Shown in pieces: positions 18,103 to 27,693 of a stretch of DNA of 64,000 bases. Position numbers and translations under genes: made by a program. The notes under the pieces were generated by a model. The model was given only the letters and a program-made list of their open reading frames with translations, searched no databases and was not told the origin of the DNA. The stretch is from Providencia stuartii (GTDB lineage: Bacteria > Pseudomonadota > Gammaproteobacteria > Enterobacterales > Enterobacteriaceae): assembly GCA_900455155.1 (NCBI GenBank), contig UGUC01000002.1:1612001-1676000 (forward strand). Direction: 5' to 3'. Every line of letters starts with the position of its first letter. Within the stretch, counting starts at the first letter, position 1.

Positions 18103-19120
18103 CCGCAACCTATTAATTACTGGTGGAACTGGGTTTATTGGCTCTCATCTGCTGCATAAGCTTGCTGAACAAGGTCATAATTTAACTGTATTATCTCGAA
18201 ATCCACAAAATCGTGTGATTCCCTATCGCCCTAAATTACCTGAAAAGGTGAACGTGGTGATTGGTGATATTTTGCAACCTCAAAGCTTAAAACAAGCATT
18301 GGCAGGGCAAGATGCCGTGATCCACCTTGCTGCGGATTACCGTGTCGGTTTAGCGCCAACCCGCCAAGCACGGCAGCATATGTATCAAACTAATGTCATC
18401 GGCACCTCAAACCTGTTAGCAGCGGCTCAAGATGCTGATATTTCAAAAATCGTTTATATGAGCTCAACCGCTGCTTTAGGCGAAACCCAAGGCGCATTAC
18501 TTGATGAATCTCACCGGCACAATGGCATCTTTCGTAGTTATTACGAAGAAACAAAACATATTGCACACGAATTGGTTGTAAAACAGCAATGCCAAGGCGC
18601 TCCTATCAATATTGCCATCAGCGGTGGGGTATTTGGTTTAGGTGATAACAGCGTATTAGCCCAGACCGTAAACGCCTTTTTACTTGGAAAAATCCCTTTT
18701 CAAATCGCAACGACAAGCACATTTCAACTTTGTCATGTGTCACATGTTTGTGATGGACTCATCACACTACTATCACCGGAAATTGTTCGCCAAAACTATA
18801 TCTTGGCTGGCGAGACTTTCTCTATGCCCGAACTTTTTCAGATGTTAAGCCATTTTTGTGGCAAACCTTCTTTACCTGCCAAAAAGGCTTCTTCACTGAA
18901 AATACCTGCTTGGTTAATGGATAAACTCGCCAGCCTTGGGCTGACAATGCCGTTATCTTGCGAAGCGCTTCATATAATGGATGGCAGCTCCTACACTTAT
19001 TCTTCCTATAAGGCCCAACAACAATTAGGTTGGAGTGCAGGCTATCCAAAAGAAGAGTTTATCGAATACGTATCACACCTTGCGACTCAATTGTCATCTG
19101 CTAAAAAGGATGTAGCATGA
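18089..19120 (+). CDS. NAD(P)-dependent epimerase/reductase (extended SDR)
   Basis: A 343-residue extended SDR related to dihydroflavonol-reductase/epimerase proteins. It starts at 18089 behind AAGGAAG inside the end of the LuxC-like gene. Motifs: TGGTGFIGSHLLHKL (Rossmann loop), DAVIHLAADYRVG, MSSTAALGE, and the catalytic pair Tyr152/Lys156 in SYYEETK. Such enzymes reduce or epimerise carbonyl or sugar-nucleotide substrates; next to an aldehyde-forming pair, reduction of an aldehyde or ketone intermediate is a reasonable inference. It overlaps the acylase gene by four bases. Confidence 0.78.
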   Translation: MAINNRNLLITGGTGFIGSHLLHKLAEQGHNLTVLSRNPQNRVIPYRPKLPEKVNVVIGDILQPQSLKQALAGQDAVIHLAADYRVGLAPTRQARQHMYQTNVIGTSNLLAAAQDADISKIVYMSSTAALGETQGALLDESHRHNGIFRSYYEETKHIAHELVVKQQCQGAPINIAISGGVFGLGDNSVLAQTVNAFLLGKIPFQIATTSTFQLCHVSHVCDGLITLLSPEIVRQNYILAGETFSMPELFQMLSHFCGKPSLPAKKASSLKIPAWLMDKLASLGLTMPLSCEALHIMDGSSYTYSSYKAQQQLGWSAGYPKEEFIEYVSHLATQLSSAKKDVA

Positions 19121-21349
19121 AAACCAAACATCTCTCATGCCAATGGGGGCACGTCACTCTATCCCTCGAATCAGCACAATTACTTTCCGTTAAAGGGAAT
19201 AGCGATAATGCGGTTTTTTTTGGTCAAGGTTATGGCACCGCTAAACTACGTTTATGGCAACTCGATTTATCCCGCCGTGTCGCCAGTGGTCGCTTATCTG
19301 AAATTATGGGAAATGGGGCCTTACGTACCGATGTTTTTCAGCGACGATTAGGATTAGTGGAGCTGGCTGAGCGTGCGACAAACATTGATTGTGCCGCACC
19401 AACTCACTCTTGGCAGGCTATGCAATATCAACATATTCAAGCTTATACTGCCGGTATCAACCAAGCACTTAGTGAAATGAAAGTCTTACCCATCGAGTGC
19501 TTATTACTGCACTATCGTCCTGAAATTTTTTCAATCTCAGACAGTTATTTATTAGGACAACTGAAATATTTTATTAATTCCGCTTGGCAATATGAACTAT
19601 TCCACACGCGCATAGCAAATCGATTGACGCCAAAACAGCATCAACAGTTATTGGCAACCTTTAGCCATGAAGGCCATCAAATTCCCCCACTACCACTAAA
19701 TGAAAATGGGGATTGGCACCAAGAAGTGGTTAAGGCACTCAAAGATGGATTAAAAGGATTGCAGTATTTAGGGCTAGCTTCACCCGATACGGGCTCGAAT
19801 GTCATTGCCATCAGTGGGTCATTAACCCAATCAGGAAAACCGCTATTGGCTACCGACCCTCATATGGGGCATGTGAATCCTAATTTTAATCTACTTTGCC
19901 GCCTTGAAAGTGATGAAGGACTCAATGTCGTCGGCTCTCATTTTCCAGGCTCTCCTGGCATTATCGTCGGTCGTAATAACCATGCTGCATGGGGAATGGT
20001 TGGTATCATGGCGGATAACCAAGACTTATTTTGGGGTAAGCTCGACCTTGAAAATGAGCAGGTTGAAACGGCATCAGGGAGTCTGCCTTTAACTAAAAAT
20101 ATCCATGAAATCAAACTGAAAAATGGTAAATCACACAGTTTCACAACTTATAGCTTTGCTCAAGGGCGGTTAGTGTCAGAAAAAAATGGCTACGGTATGT
20201 TTTTACGTTGGCCTGCACTAGATGACCCAAGTGGTGACATTACCTTTTATCAGCTCGCCAAATGCCAAGATTGGCCTTCATTTAGAGATGCCCTTAAGCA
20301 TGTAAAAAACTCACCAATGATGGTTGGCTATGCTGATATTCATGGGGATATTGGTCTGCAAACCATGGGATATATTCCAAAGCGTCATCAACAAATCGGT
20401 AGCTTGGTACTAAGCCTAACAGAGCCACAGCACCAGTGGTTGGGTTATGTGCCTTTTGATGAATTACCTTGCGAACATAATCCTGAACGAGGCTATACTC
20501 TTTATGCCAATCAATATAGTGAGTCACTGTTTACGGGAAAAGTGGCTTTATCTAATCGCTGGCATCCCCCTAGCCGTTCACGACGTATCGAGGCGTTGAT
20601 CCAACACACCGACCAACACACCACCGAAACATTGACCGCTATTCAGGATGATAAAACAGATTATTTTGCCCAGCAGGCAAAACATTTTTTATTACCTTTC
20701 GTCCCTGAAGACAAGATGTTATCGCAGTGGGATGGTAACACAGAGAATATCCAAGCTTCGCGCTTACTTGATGTATGGTTCCAACATTTAACCGATAAAT
20801 TACTTGGCAAAGTACTCAAACGAGGTTCCAGAACGCTATATACCGATTTTTGGCCAAGTTGCCGCTGGAGCATTCTCAATATCCTGCAACACCATATTGA
20901 GGATTGGCAGCATGAAGCCGATGCTTTGCCTGATCTGATCCGTGAATGTTATGCCACTGCGTTAGTCGCTAGCCAAAAAATGGCCCACCCCCCAAGTTGA
21001 GTTTCAACACAGCATCAAAAAACCAATATGGCTCAATAAACTGTTAACAGGTCGTTTTCCTTATCAAGGCGGTAATCGCGAAACAGTCCATGCCACACGA
21101 CAAAATGCCGATTTTCTGACGCAATCCCAAGCGGGTAAAAATAAGTCTATTAAGACTAAACCCTATACCTTTGGTCCTGGATTCAAACTAATCTCAAATT
21201 TAGCAAATCGAGGGGAATGTGTGTATTTAATCAATACACCGGCAAAAGGCTCCCCATTTTTTTGGCAACTAAGGAAAACACTTAACGATTGGCAAGCAGG
21301 TAAAAGAAAAACGACAAGACTGGCAAATAAGCAAAATAATAATGAGTGA
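19117..21349 (+). CDS. Penicillin-acylase-family Ntn hydrolase (single frameshift)
   Basis: An N-terminal-nucleophile amidase of the penicillin acylase family. Visible: GQGYGTAKLRLWQLDLSRRVASGRLSE in the alpha part, then DTG-S227-NVIAISGS, where cleavage before Ser227 would create the catalytic beta chain, followed by KPLLATDPHMG and NNHAAWGMVG. There is no signal peptide, unlike typical periplasmic members. The frame breaks in a run of six C (20988-20993); with one C removed it continues PQVEFQHSIKKPIWL ... FPYQGGNRETVHATRQN to a stop at 21349, giving 743 residues. Substrate unknown; amide hydrolysis or formation on a lipid product is plausible. Confidence 0.8.
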
Positions 21350-21361
21350 GGATTTAGATCA

Positions 21362-22780
21362 ATGGCAATCTTGAAGCAATGGCAGCAAACTAGTCATCCT
21401 GCTCGCCTTTGGCACCCGATTTCTAATTCACGTATTCAATGTGAATTATGCCCTCGAGCCTGTAAAATTAACCTAGGTCGAGTCGGGACTTGTAAAGTCC
21501 GTCGCAATGAAAATGGTCGCCTAGTGACGCTTAACTACGGCAAATCCGTTCCTATGACACAAGAGTCCATTGAAACCGAAGCCGTTTATCATTACGCTCC
21601 CGGTGAACGCATTCTTTCTTTAGGCAATATTGGTTGTATGCTGCGTTGTGACTTTTGCCAAAACTGGACAACGAGTCAAGCCCGCTATGTTCAAGACAGC
21701 CATGTGGCATATTATCGCCCTGAAGATGTGGTGAATTATGCCTTAAAACACAATATTCGTGTTCTTTCTTGGACTTATAACGATCCGGTTGTTTGGCACG
21801 AGTTTGTCATGGATACCGCGAAACTGGCACGTGAAAAAGGCTTAAAAAATCTCTATAAAAGCGCATTTTATATCAGTGAAAAAGGGATTGATGAATTACT
21901 CACCGTCATGGATATTTTTAGTATTTCATTAAAATCAATGCAGGATAGCTTTTATCGCAAACACACCGGTGGTCGCCTTCAACCTATCCTTGATGGGATC
22001 AAACAAGTTTATGATGCTCGAAAATCAGGTAATTACCCACATTTAGAAATCTCCAATCTGTGTGTAACAGGCCGCAATGACACATTAGAAGAGGCTAAAA
22101 AAGTCTCTGATTGGATGCTAACCCATCTTGATGCTGAAATCCCGCTACACTATGTACGTTTTCATCCCGACTACCAATATACCCATGTCGAGCGCACCGC
22201 TATCCCACTCCTTGAACAAGCACGTTTGCAAGCGCTCAATGATGGAATGCGTTATGTTTATGTCGGTAATGTATTCGATACGCAAAGCGCCAATACCTAC
22301 TGCCCTGAATGCCAAACACTGTTAGTAAAACGTAGTGGACTCATTGCAGAACCTTATATGGATAAAGGCTATTGCCCTCGTTGTCATTTCCATCCTCCAA
22401 TTATTTTACCATGGGAAGATGCGAACACCGATAAAACAGTCTTGAGCATACCAGATGGGTTACATTGTATTACCCACATGTTCCGCGGCCCAGTTCAAGC
22501 CTGCCATATTGAGCAACAGCATGAATCGGATATTTATTACCAATTTGTCTCAAAAGACGGCACTCCTGTTAGCGATATCAATATGAATAACTGCGGTCGT
22601 TTTATGCTTTCTAAAAGTAACCCTAACGCGGAAGGTATTCGCCTCTATCATCATTTAAATGAACCTTGCCAACTATTTGAAGTTTATGACCGTGCCCATT
22701 TTCCTGTCACGGAAGCAGAGAAAACCCACCTTGGTAGTGAAAATGTGCCGGTGACTTTTATACCATTAAAGGGGCGCTAA
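21362..22780 (+). CDS. Radical SAM enzyme, AmmeMemoRadiSam (AmrS-like) family
   Basis: A 472-residue radical SAM protein. The [4Fe-4S] motif is C92-M-L-R-C96-D-F-C99. It is preceded by the N-terminal block CELCPRACKINLGRVGTCKVR that marks the AmmeMemoRadiSam radical SAM family. A two-pair cysteine zinc-ribbon-like element (CPECQ ... CPRCHF, about residues 317-340) and a further C-terminal stretch of roughly 130 residues follow. The usual partners AMMECR1 and MEMO are not in the window. It starts 12 bases after the acylase stop and ends one base before the next gene. The reaction is unknown. Confidence 0.82.
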   Translation: MAILKQWQQTSHPARLWHPISNSRIQCELCPRACKINLGRVGTCKVRRNENGRLVTLNYGKSVPMTQESIETEAVYHYAPGERILSLGNIGCMLRCDFCQNWTTSQARYVQDSHVAYYRPEDVVNYALKHNIRVLSWTYNDPVVWHEFVMDTAKLAREKGLKNLYKSAFYISEKGIDELLTVMDIFSISLKSMQDSFYRKHTGGRLQPILDGIKQVYDARKSGNYPHLEISNLCVTGRNDTLEEAKKVSDWMLTHLDAEIPLHYVRFHPDYQYTHVERTAIPLLEQARLQALNDGMRYVYVGNVFDTQSANTYCPECQTLLVKRSGLIAEPYMDKGYCPRCHFHPPIILPWEDANTDKTVLSIPDGLHCITHMFRGPVQACHIEQQHESDIYYQFVSKDGTPVSDINMNNCGRFMLSKSNPNAEGIRLYHHLNEPCQLFEVYDRAHFPVTEAEKTHLGSENVPVTFIPLKGR

Positions 22781-22781
22781 T

Positions 22782-24132
22782 ATGCCGTTAAATCGTGGAT
22801 GGTCATATCTACGCGCACAATCCATCGCCACGCAGCTACGTCGTGCCAAACTCAATGATAAAAGCCCTAATTTACCCATTATTTATCTACCGGGTATTTT
22901 AGGCAGTAAACTGTTTGATAGATCCAAACAAGCATTTATCTGGGGGGATTATCGTGGCGTTTTCACGAAAAGCGATTATGAGTATCAGGCTCCTTCTCCC
23001 GATACCCCTTGTAATATCTTAGCCACAGAGCAACTGCATGAATTCACGATTGTTCCTAAGCTCATCACAACATTGGTCACACAGGAGCTGAAAGATGTTT
23101 TGCACGTTGGTTTAGGTTATCGAGAAGGCCAAGATCTCTTCTTTTTAGCCCATGATTGGCGAGCGGATCACCGAGAGCTTGTTACAATATTAGATGCCGA
23201 GATTAAGCGCATAAAGACCCTTTTTGGTGACAAACAAAAATGTATTATCATTGCGCAATCAGCATCTAATTTGGCTGTACGCTACTGGTTGCGTCAAACC
23301 AGTGAAGAGAATCGGCAGCTTATTGCCAAATGGTATGCTTTCGGCCCGCCATGGGAAGGAACGTTTCATGCGTGGTCAATGATGGAAACTGGCTATTACG
23401 CCGGTAGTCGCTATTTTTATGGCTTTTCTCCCGATGATATTGCCGGATACCCGAGTGCTTACCAGTTACTTCCTGCTAATCCAACCGTTATCGATCATCA
23501 TGGCAAAGCCATTGAACCGTTTGATATCTATGATGCCGACTGCTGGCAGCGGTTACGTATCGGCCCATACAAAACCTCCATCATTTCAGAGCAATGCCAA
23601 CGTGTACGCGATAATCTAGCAAGTTACTTACACAGTGCGAAAACATTTAACCATGCAGTTTCTGGTGTATGCCCTCATGAGCAGTCTGTTCCACAGGTTT
23701 GGTATCTGAGTGATAACAATACCGCTTTAACCGCTGCAATCTGGGCGCGTGATCGCTGGTATCTGAAAGCCAAAGAGATAAAACGAGATTTTGCCCATTT
23801 AGCTGATAAGACGTTAGCTAAAGGCGATGACCATTTACCACTTGCAGGCTTACTTAAACATCGTTGTGGGCCTATTGTCCGTGATAATTATCAACAGCCT
23901 TGGGGGGAAAGTTTTGTCTTTATCAGCCAAGCATCTACTCACCGTGCATTGATTAATCATACGCCGAATTTACGCAGTCTTGCTTTTGATATTGCCACCA
24001 CAAGGCGATTACATAGAGATAAAGCGGCATAGCCTTGCCCCTGTGGCTCCTCCCCCAATTGAACGTTCCCATAAAATTGACCGTGAATTAAGCGGTCTTC
24101 AAGCACTGAGTTCTGTATTCAACAGGGCTTAG
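22782..24132 (+). CDS. LCAT-like alpha/beta hydrolase or acyltransferase (probable frameshift near the 3' end)
   Basis: A lecithin:cholesterol-acyltransferase-like alpha/beta hydrolase. The N-terminal PIIYLPGILGSKLFD is the family oxyanion-region motif, and HDWRAD follows near residue 125. The nucleophile elbow reads A-Q-S160-A-S rather than GxSxG. The first frame stops at 24032, but with one base removed near the AAA at 24021-24023 reading continues HSLAPVAPPPIERSHKIDRELSGLQ to a stop at 24132, giving 449 residues; I favour the longer form. No signal peptide is seen. Last gene of the operon; it may esterify or cleave the lipid made by the upstream enzymes. Confidence 0.7.
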
Positions 24133-24290
24133 TCCTTTTCATTTAACCTTGCATCTTTCATAGTGATAATCATGGATACCTTCATTCACGACTCCCCTGT
24201 TTAACAATCGAGTTAAACTTTTTGCCGCAAAAACGCTCAAGCTTAAGTAATTTAAAACTGGCGCTCTATGGACTGTTTTACCATAGAAAA

Positions 24291-24333
24291 AGCCCCTTCA
24301 AGTGAGACTAAAAGCATCCAACTTTTGGGGGCT
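24291..24333 (-). terminator. Terminator downstream of nagZ
   Basis: On the minus strand AGCCCC..AAGT pairs with ACTT..GGGGCT around a long loop, followed by a T-run. The rest of the 24133-24371 gap shows nothing coding. Confidence 0.65.
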
Positions 24334-24371
24334 GTTCAGTTTACGGCTTTTTTACTAACGGCCGGTAATAG

Positions 24372-25391
24372 TTAACGCTGTTCTTGCCATTTACGATGCA
24401 GTTCTACCAGTTTATTGTGGCTCTCTTGCCAGCGTTGTGCGCCTTGTAAATCTTTCAAGCTATATTGTCGACCACTATGGAACAGTGATGAAGCTAGGCT
24501 CCCTTGCTGCTTTGGTAGGTTATCTAATACACTCACCGCACCATCACGGTTGTTGCAAACCAACACCATATCACAACCGGCTGACAACGAAGCGGCTGCA
24601 CGCTCTGGATAGCTTCCCATGATAGCCGCCCCTTCCATCGACAAATCATCAGAGAAGATCACACCATTGAAGCCCAACTGCTCACGTAAAATCGATTTGA
24701 GCCAGAATGGTGAGCCACTTGCAGGGCGGTCGTCTGCTTGTGTATAAATGACATGTGCAGGCATCACGGCATCAAGCAAATCGCGCTGAATAAAGTCTCT
24801 GAAGATTGACATATCTTTTTTACGAATAGTTTCAAGGTCGCGGTCATCACGAGGGGTTTCTTTATGAGAATCCGCTTTCACTGCCCCATGCCCAGGAAAA
24901 TGCTTCCCTGTCGTTTTCATCCCCGCACTACGCATACCTTTAATAAACCGTTCCGCCATGATCATGGCAATTTCAGGATCTTCATGGAACGAGCGCTCGC
25001 CAATCGCAATACTTTGATGCCCAAGATCTAGCACCGGCGCGAAACTAATATCGATATCCATAGCAATCATTTCAGATGCCATTAACCAACCAGCTTCCTC
25101 CGCTAATTTTGCCCCTTCAGATTGGCTATTAAGTGCTGCAAATGCTTGAGCGGAAGGTAATGCCGTAAAGCCATCACGAAAACGTTGCACTCGCCCGCCT
25201 TCCTGATCAACCGCTATCAATAAGCGATGACGGGATGCATCACGAATTTGGCGAACTAACTCCCTTAATTGTGCTGCATCATGAAAATTACGGGTAAATA
25301 AAATTAACCCGCCCACCAGCGGATGTGCCAGTATTTCACGCTCTTCACTGTCCAGCTCATAGCTCTGAACGTCTAGCATTATCGGACCCAT
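24372..25391 (-). CDS. nagZ: Beta-N-acetylhexosaminidase NagZ
   Basis: A 339-residue glycoside hydrolase family 3 enzyme, matching E. coli NagZ (341). It works in the cytoplasm, removing N-acetylglucosamine from anhydromuropeptides during cell-wall recycling. The motif [14 protein letters not shown] (about residues 162-175) carries the family's catalytic His/Asp dyad, and SDDLSMEGA holds the nucleophile aspartate. In E. coli nagZ is followed by ycfP and ndh; here the 8-kb lux-like operon lies between nagZ and ndh instead. Confidence 0.95.
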   Translation of the reverse strand: MGPIMLDVQSYELDSEEREILAHPLVGGLILFTRNFHDAAQLRELVRQIRDASRHRLLIAVDQEGGRVQRFRDGFTALPSAQAFAALNSQSEGAKLAEEAGWLMASEMIAMDIDISFAPVLDLGHQSIAIGERSFHEDPEIAMIMAERFIKGMRSAGMKTTGKHFPGHGAVKADSHKETPRDDRDLETIRKKDMSIFRDFIQRDLLDAVMPAHVIYTQADDRPASGSPFWLKSILREQLGFNGVIFSDDLSMEGAAIMGSYPERAAASLSAGCDMVLVCNNRDGAVSVLDNLPKQQGSLASSLFHSGRQYSLKDLQGAQRWQESHNKLVELHRKWQEQR

Positions 25392-25454
25392 ACATGCCTC
25401 ACTATTTAAAACGGTTTTACGATTTTTGCTCGCACTTGCGTTATACGAATTTAA

Positions 25455-26315
25455 TTAACTAGGCAAACTAAAGTATTGCCTTAATGACCTTGAGTGTAAC
25501 AAAAAATCATTATTTTGACTTTGGTTCCATTGCACTTCATACCACATTAACATCATATATTTGACCCATGGCGTCCATAGCCGGCATTGGTGAGCCAAGC
25601 GTTCAACATCGCCATAAGCATGGTATTTATTGCAATACTCTGATAAGAAAAAATCACGTTGTGTGGTATTCAATTGGTTCGCTTGAAAATAGGTTTCCAA
25701 TGACAATCCAATATCGGTATTTGCCGCATACTCCCAATCCAATAAAGCCAGTTGACCACTCTCAGTACAGACAATATTGCCTTTATGAATATCCATATGG
25801 GCGGGGGCTAACTTTAGAACCCTTGGCATAGGTGCGGATAAAAAATGTTGGTGCCATCGATGCCACCGAGGCCCTTGGCGTTTTGGATCAACTAAATACC
25901 CGTAATGGGCAATTTCTTGCCTAAGCTGTAGACGATAAGTGAGTAAAGGTTGAGTATGTAATTTAGCAATTGTTGCCGCTAATAAAGATTGAAATGTTGG
26001 TGTTAAAAATTGAGTATCACTGGGTTGCTGACCATCACACCATGATAGTAATAACCAATCTGAATTTCTTGCTAACACTTTGGGCGCTTGACCAAAGTGT
26101 TGTAATTGATGTAGTACCCGCGCCTCTTTACGTCTATTCACGAATAGAGCCGTTTGCGCCTGACTTTGAGCACGCGCAATCAGATTGAGAGTATGTGACC
26201 GTAAGTGATAGGTTCCCCCTGAAAGCCCTGCTAATGGGGTTACTTCCCACGTTTTAACGTTAATATTTGGGAAGCAACCTGCCAGCAGTGCCAATAATGC
26301 ACTGTCATTGCTCAA
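25455..26315 (-). CDS. thiK: Thiamine kinase ThiK
   Basis: A small aminoglycoside-phosphotransferase-fold kinase that phosphorylates thiamine for salvage. Motifs: GLSGGTYHLRS near the N-terminus, HMDIHKGNIV (catalytic loop, HxDxHxxN) and LLDWEYA (metal-binding Asp). The start is uncertain: a GTG at 26345 is in frame, but a TTG at 26315, ten bases after AGGA, has the better ribosome-binding site and still overlaps the lpoB stop by 11 bases. It lies between lpoB and nagZ as in E. coli. Confidence 0.88.
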   Translation of the reverse strand: MSNDSALLALLAGCFPNINVKTWEVTPLAGLSGGTYHLRSHTLNLIARAQSQAQTALFVNRRKEARVLHQLQHFGQAPKVLARNSDWLLLSWCDGQQPSDTQFLTPTFQSLLAATIAKLHTQPLLTYRLQLRQEIAHYGYLVDPKRQGPRWHRWHQHFLSAPMPRVLKLAPAHMDIHKGNIVCTESGQLALLDWEYAANTDIGLSLETYFQANQLNTTQRDFFLSEYCNKYHAYGDVERLAHQCRLWTPWVKYMMLMWYEVQWNQSQNNDFLLHSRSLRQYFSLPS

Positions 26316-26889
26316 TATCGTTTTTTCCTGACCAAAGGATCTCACCGCTTTGCACTGCCATCAGCTGCATTTCGATATCGCGTTGGTCGTTAGAGCCTGA
26401 AATCACGCTATACAATACATAATCAGCTTGTACGTAACGCCCTAAGCCAATCGCTTTACTGCGTGTAACAAGGCTATCGTCTTGCGATAAACCTAACGTT
26501 CTACGCGCGGCATTGACCACATCTTGTGGTACGACTTTAAAGCGATGACTGTCATCAACCGCTTTTACGATGGCTGAGGTCACATTTTGTACAGAAAATG
26601 AACCTGTCGTATTGTTTTTAACTGAATCCACCAACAGAACTTTGCCGCTCTCAACACCATTTGCCCCTGTCATCTGTCCGACTAAAGGCGAGACAGCTGC
26701 AGACCAATCTGTGGTTTTTTGCTTAGGTGGTGTAGGCACCTTATCGATTGGTGGTGGAGTTGTAGGCTCAGTGGGTTCAGTTGGCTCTACAGGGACAACT
26801 GGCGGAGGCGTTTTAGGCCTATCCTGCTGAAAAGAAGGACATCCTGCCAGCATCATCGCTGCCGCTGCAACGAACAAGATCCGTTTCAT
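26305..26889 (-). CDS. lpoB: Penicillin-binding protein activator LpoB
   Basis: A 194-residue outer-membrane lipoprotein that reaches through the periplasm to activate PBP1B. A signal peptide ends in the lipobox LAGC (Cys16), followed by a proline/threonine/glutamate-rich linker (about residues 22-58) and the globular C-terminal domain (VGQMTGANGVESGKVLLVDSVKNNT onward). It starts one base from the ycfL stop, so the two are co-transcribed. Confidence 0.95.
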   Translation of the reverse strand: MKRILFVAAAAMMLAGCPSFQQDRPKTPPPVVPVEPTEPTEPTTPPPIDKVPTPPKQKTTDWSAAVSPLVGQMTGANGVESGKVLLVDSVKNNTTGSFSVQNVTSAIVKAVDDSHRFKVVPQDVVNAARRTLGLSQDDSLVTRSKAIGLGRYVQADYVLYSVISGSNDQRDIEMQLMAVQSGEILWSGKNDIEQ

Positions 26890-27305
26890 TATTTGTCTCC
26901 AAGCATTTGCGGTAAAAATACATAAACACGTACATTACGCGCGAGTGATGATGTACTTTCAGCATTAACACTAATCACTGAATTTGCAGGTATCATCTGC
27001 TGCAAATCATGGGTTGTTGCGATTTTCAATCCTTTATCGTCGTACCAATAGAGACGGTACATGACAGTCATCGGATTTGGCTGGCTATTGCTCATATTGA
27101 TCTTAGCCACCGTCGCATAGTTCTCAACGCTGACTACAGGTTGCTCTACAATGATACCTTGCGCAAGAACCGCAGGCTCCATTATCACTCGTTGTTGATC
27201 ATTGAATACTAACCCATCACGCTTACCCCATGAGCAAGCGCTCAGCGCAAACACCACAGCACTGAGTGTTAATATACGTATCAATGTTCCCCAAATCTTT
27301 TTCAC
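26889..27305 (-). CDS. ycfL: YcfL family lipoprotein (DUF1425)
   Basis: A 138-residue predicted lipoprotein with a signal sequence and lipobox-like LSAC (Cys24). The C-terminal part has the DUF1425 pattern YRLYWYDDKGLKI. It shares a base with the lpoB start. Function is not known; the conserved pairing with lpoB suggests an envelope role. Confidence 0.9.
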   Translation of the reverse strand: MKKIWGTLIRILTLSAVVFALSACSWGKRDGLVFNDQQRVIMEPAVLAQGIIVEQPVVSVENYATVAKINMSNSQPNPMTVMYRLYWYDDKGLKIATTHDLQQMIPANSVISVNAESTSSLARNVRVYVFLPQMLGDK

Positions 27306-27314
27306 ATCATTACC

Positions 27315-27665
27315 TTATTTTGCCAGCAATGGTCCAAGAGGACGACCGCCAACAAGGTGCATATGAATATGAAACACTTCCTGCCCGGAGTGTTCATTAC
27401 AGTTCATGATCAAACGGTAACCGCTTTCAGCAATCCCTTCTTGTTTGGCAATTTTTGCTGCAACGGTAAATAAGCGCCCCAATGCCAGTTCATCTTCCGC
27501 AGTCACATCATTCACTGTTGGGATGAGTTTATTGGGAATAATCAGGATATGTGAGGGAGTTTGTGGCGAAATATCACGAAATGCGGTAACCAGTTCATCC
27601 TGATAAACGATATCTGCCGGGATTTCACGTCGAATGATCTTACTGAAAATAGTTTCTTCTGCCAT
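27315..27665 (-). CDS. hinT: Purine nucleoside phosphoramidase HinT
   Basis: A 116-residue histidine-triad hydrolase that cleaves AMP-lysine and similar phosphoramidates. The HIT motif H-I-H-M-H-L-V is at about residues 99-105, and [20 protein letters not shown] is the typical N-terminus. It is followed nine bases later by ycfL, as in E. coli. Confidence 0.95.
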   Translation of the reverse strand: MAEETIFSKIIRREIPADIVYQDELVTAFRDISPQTPSHILIIPNKLIPTVNDVTAEDELALGRLFTVAAKIAKQEGIAESGYRLIMNCNEHSGQEVFHIHMHLVGGRPLGPLLAK

Positions 27666-27693
27666 TGCGAATTCCTTTAATATTGACTAATTA

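Noticed and set aside
20988-20993. Programmed frameshift in the acylase at C6
   Set aside because: Many unrelated genes here show the same kind of homopolymer shift; a shared technical cause is simpler.
26570-26830. Plus-strand frame opposite lpoB
   Set aside because: Its Gly/Ser/Val repeats mirror the Pro/Thr/Glu linker of LpoB; it is an antisense shadow.
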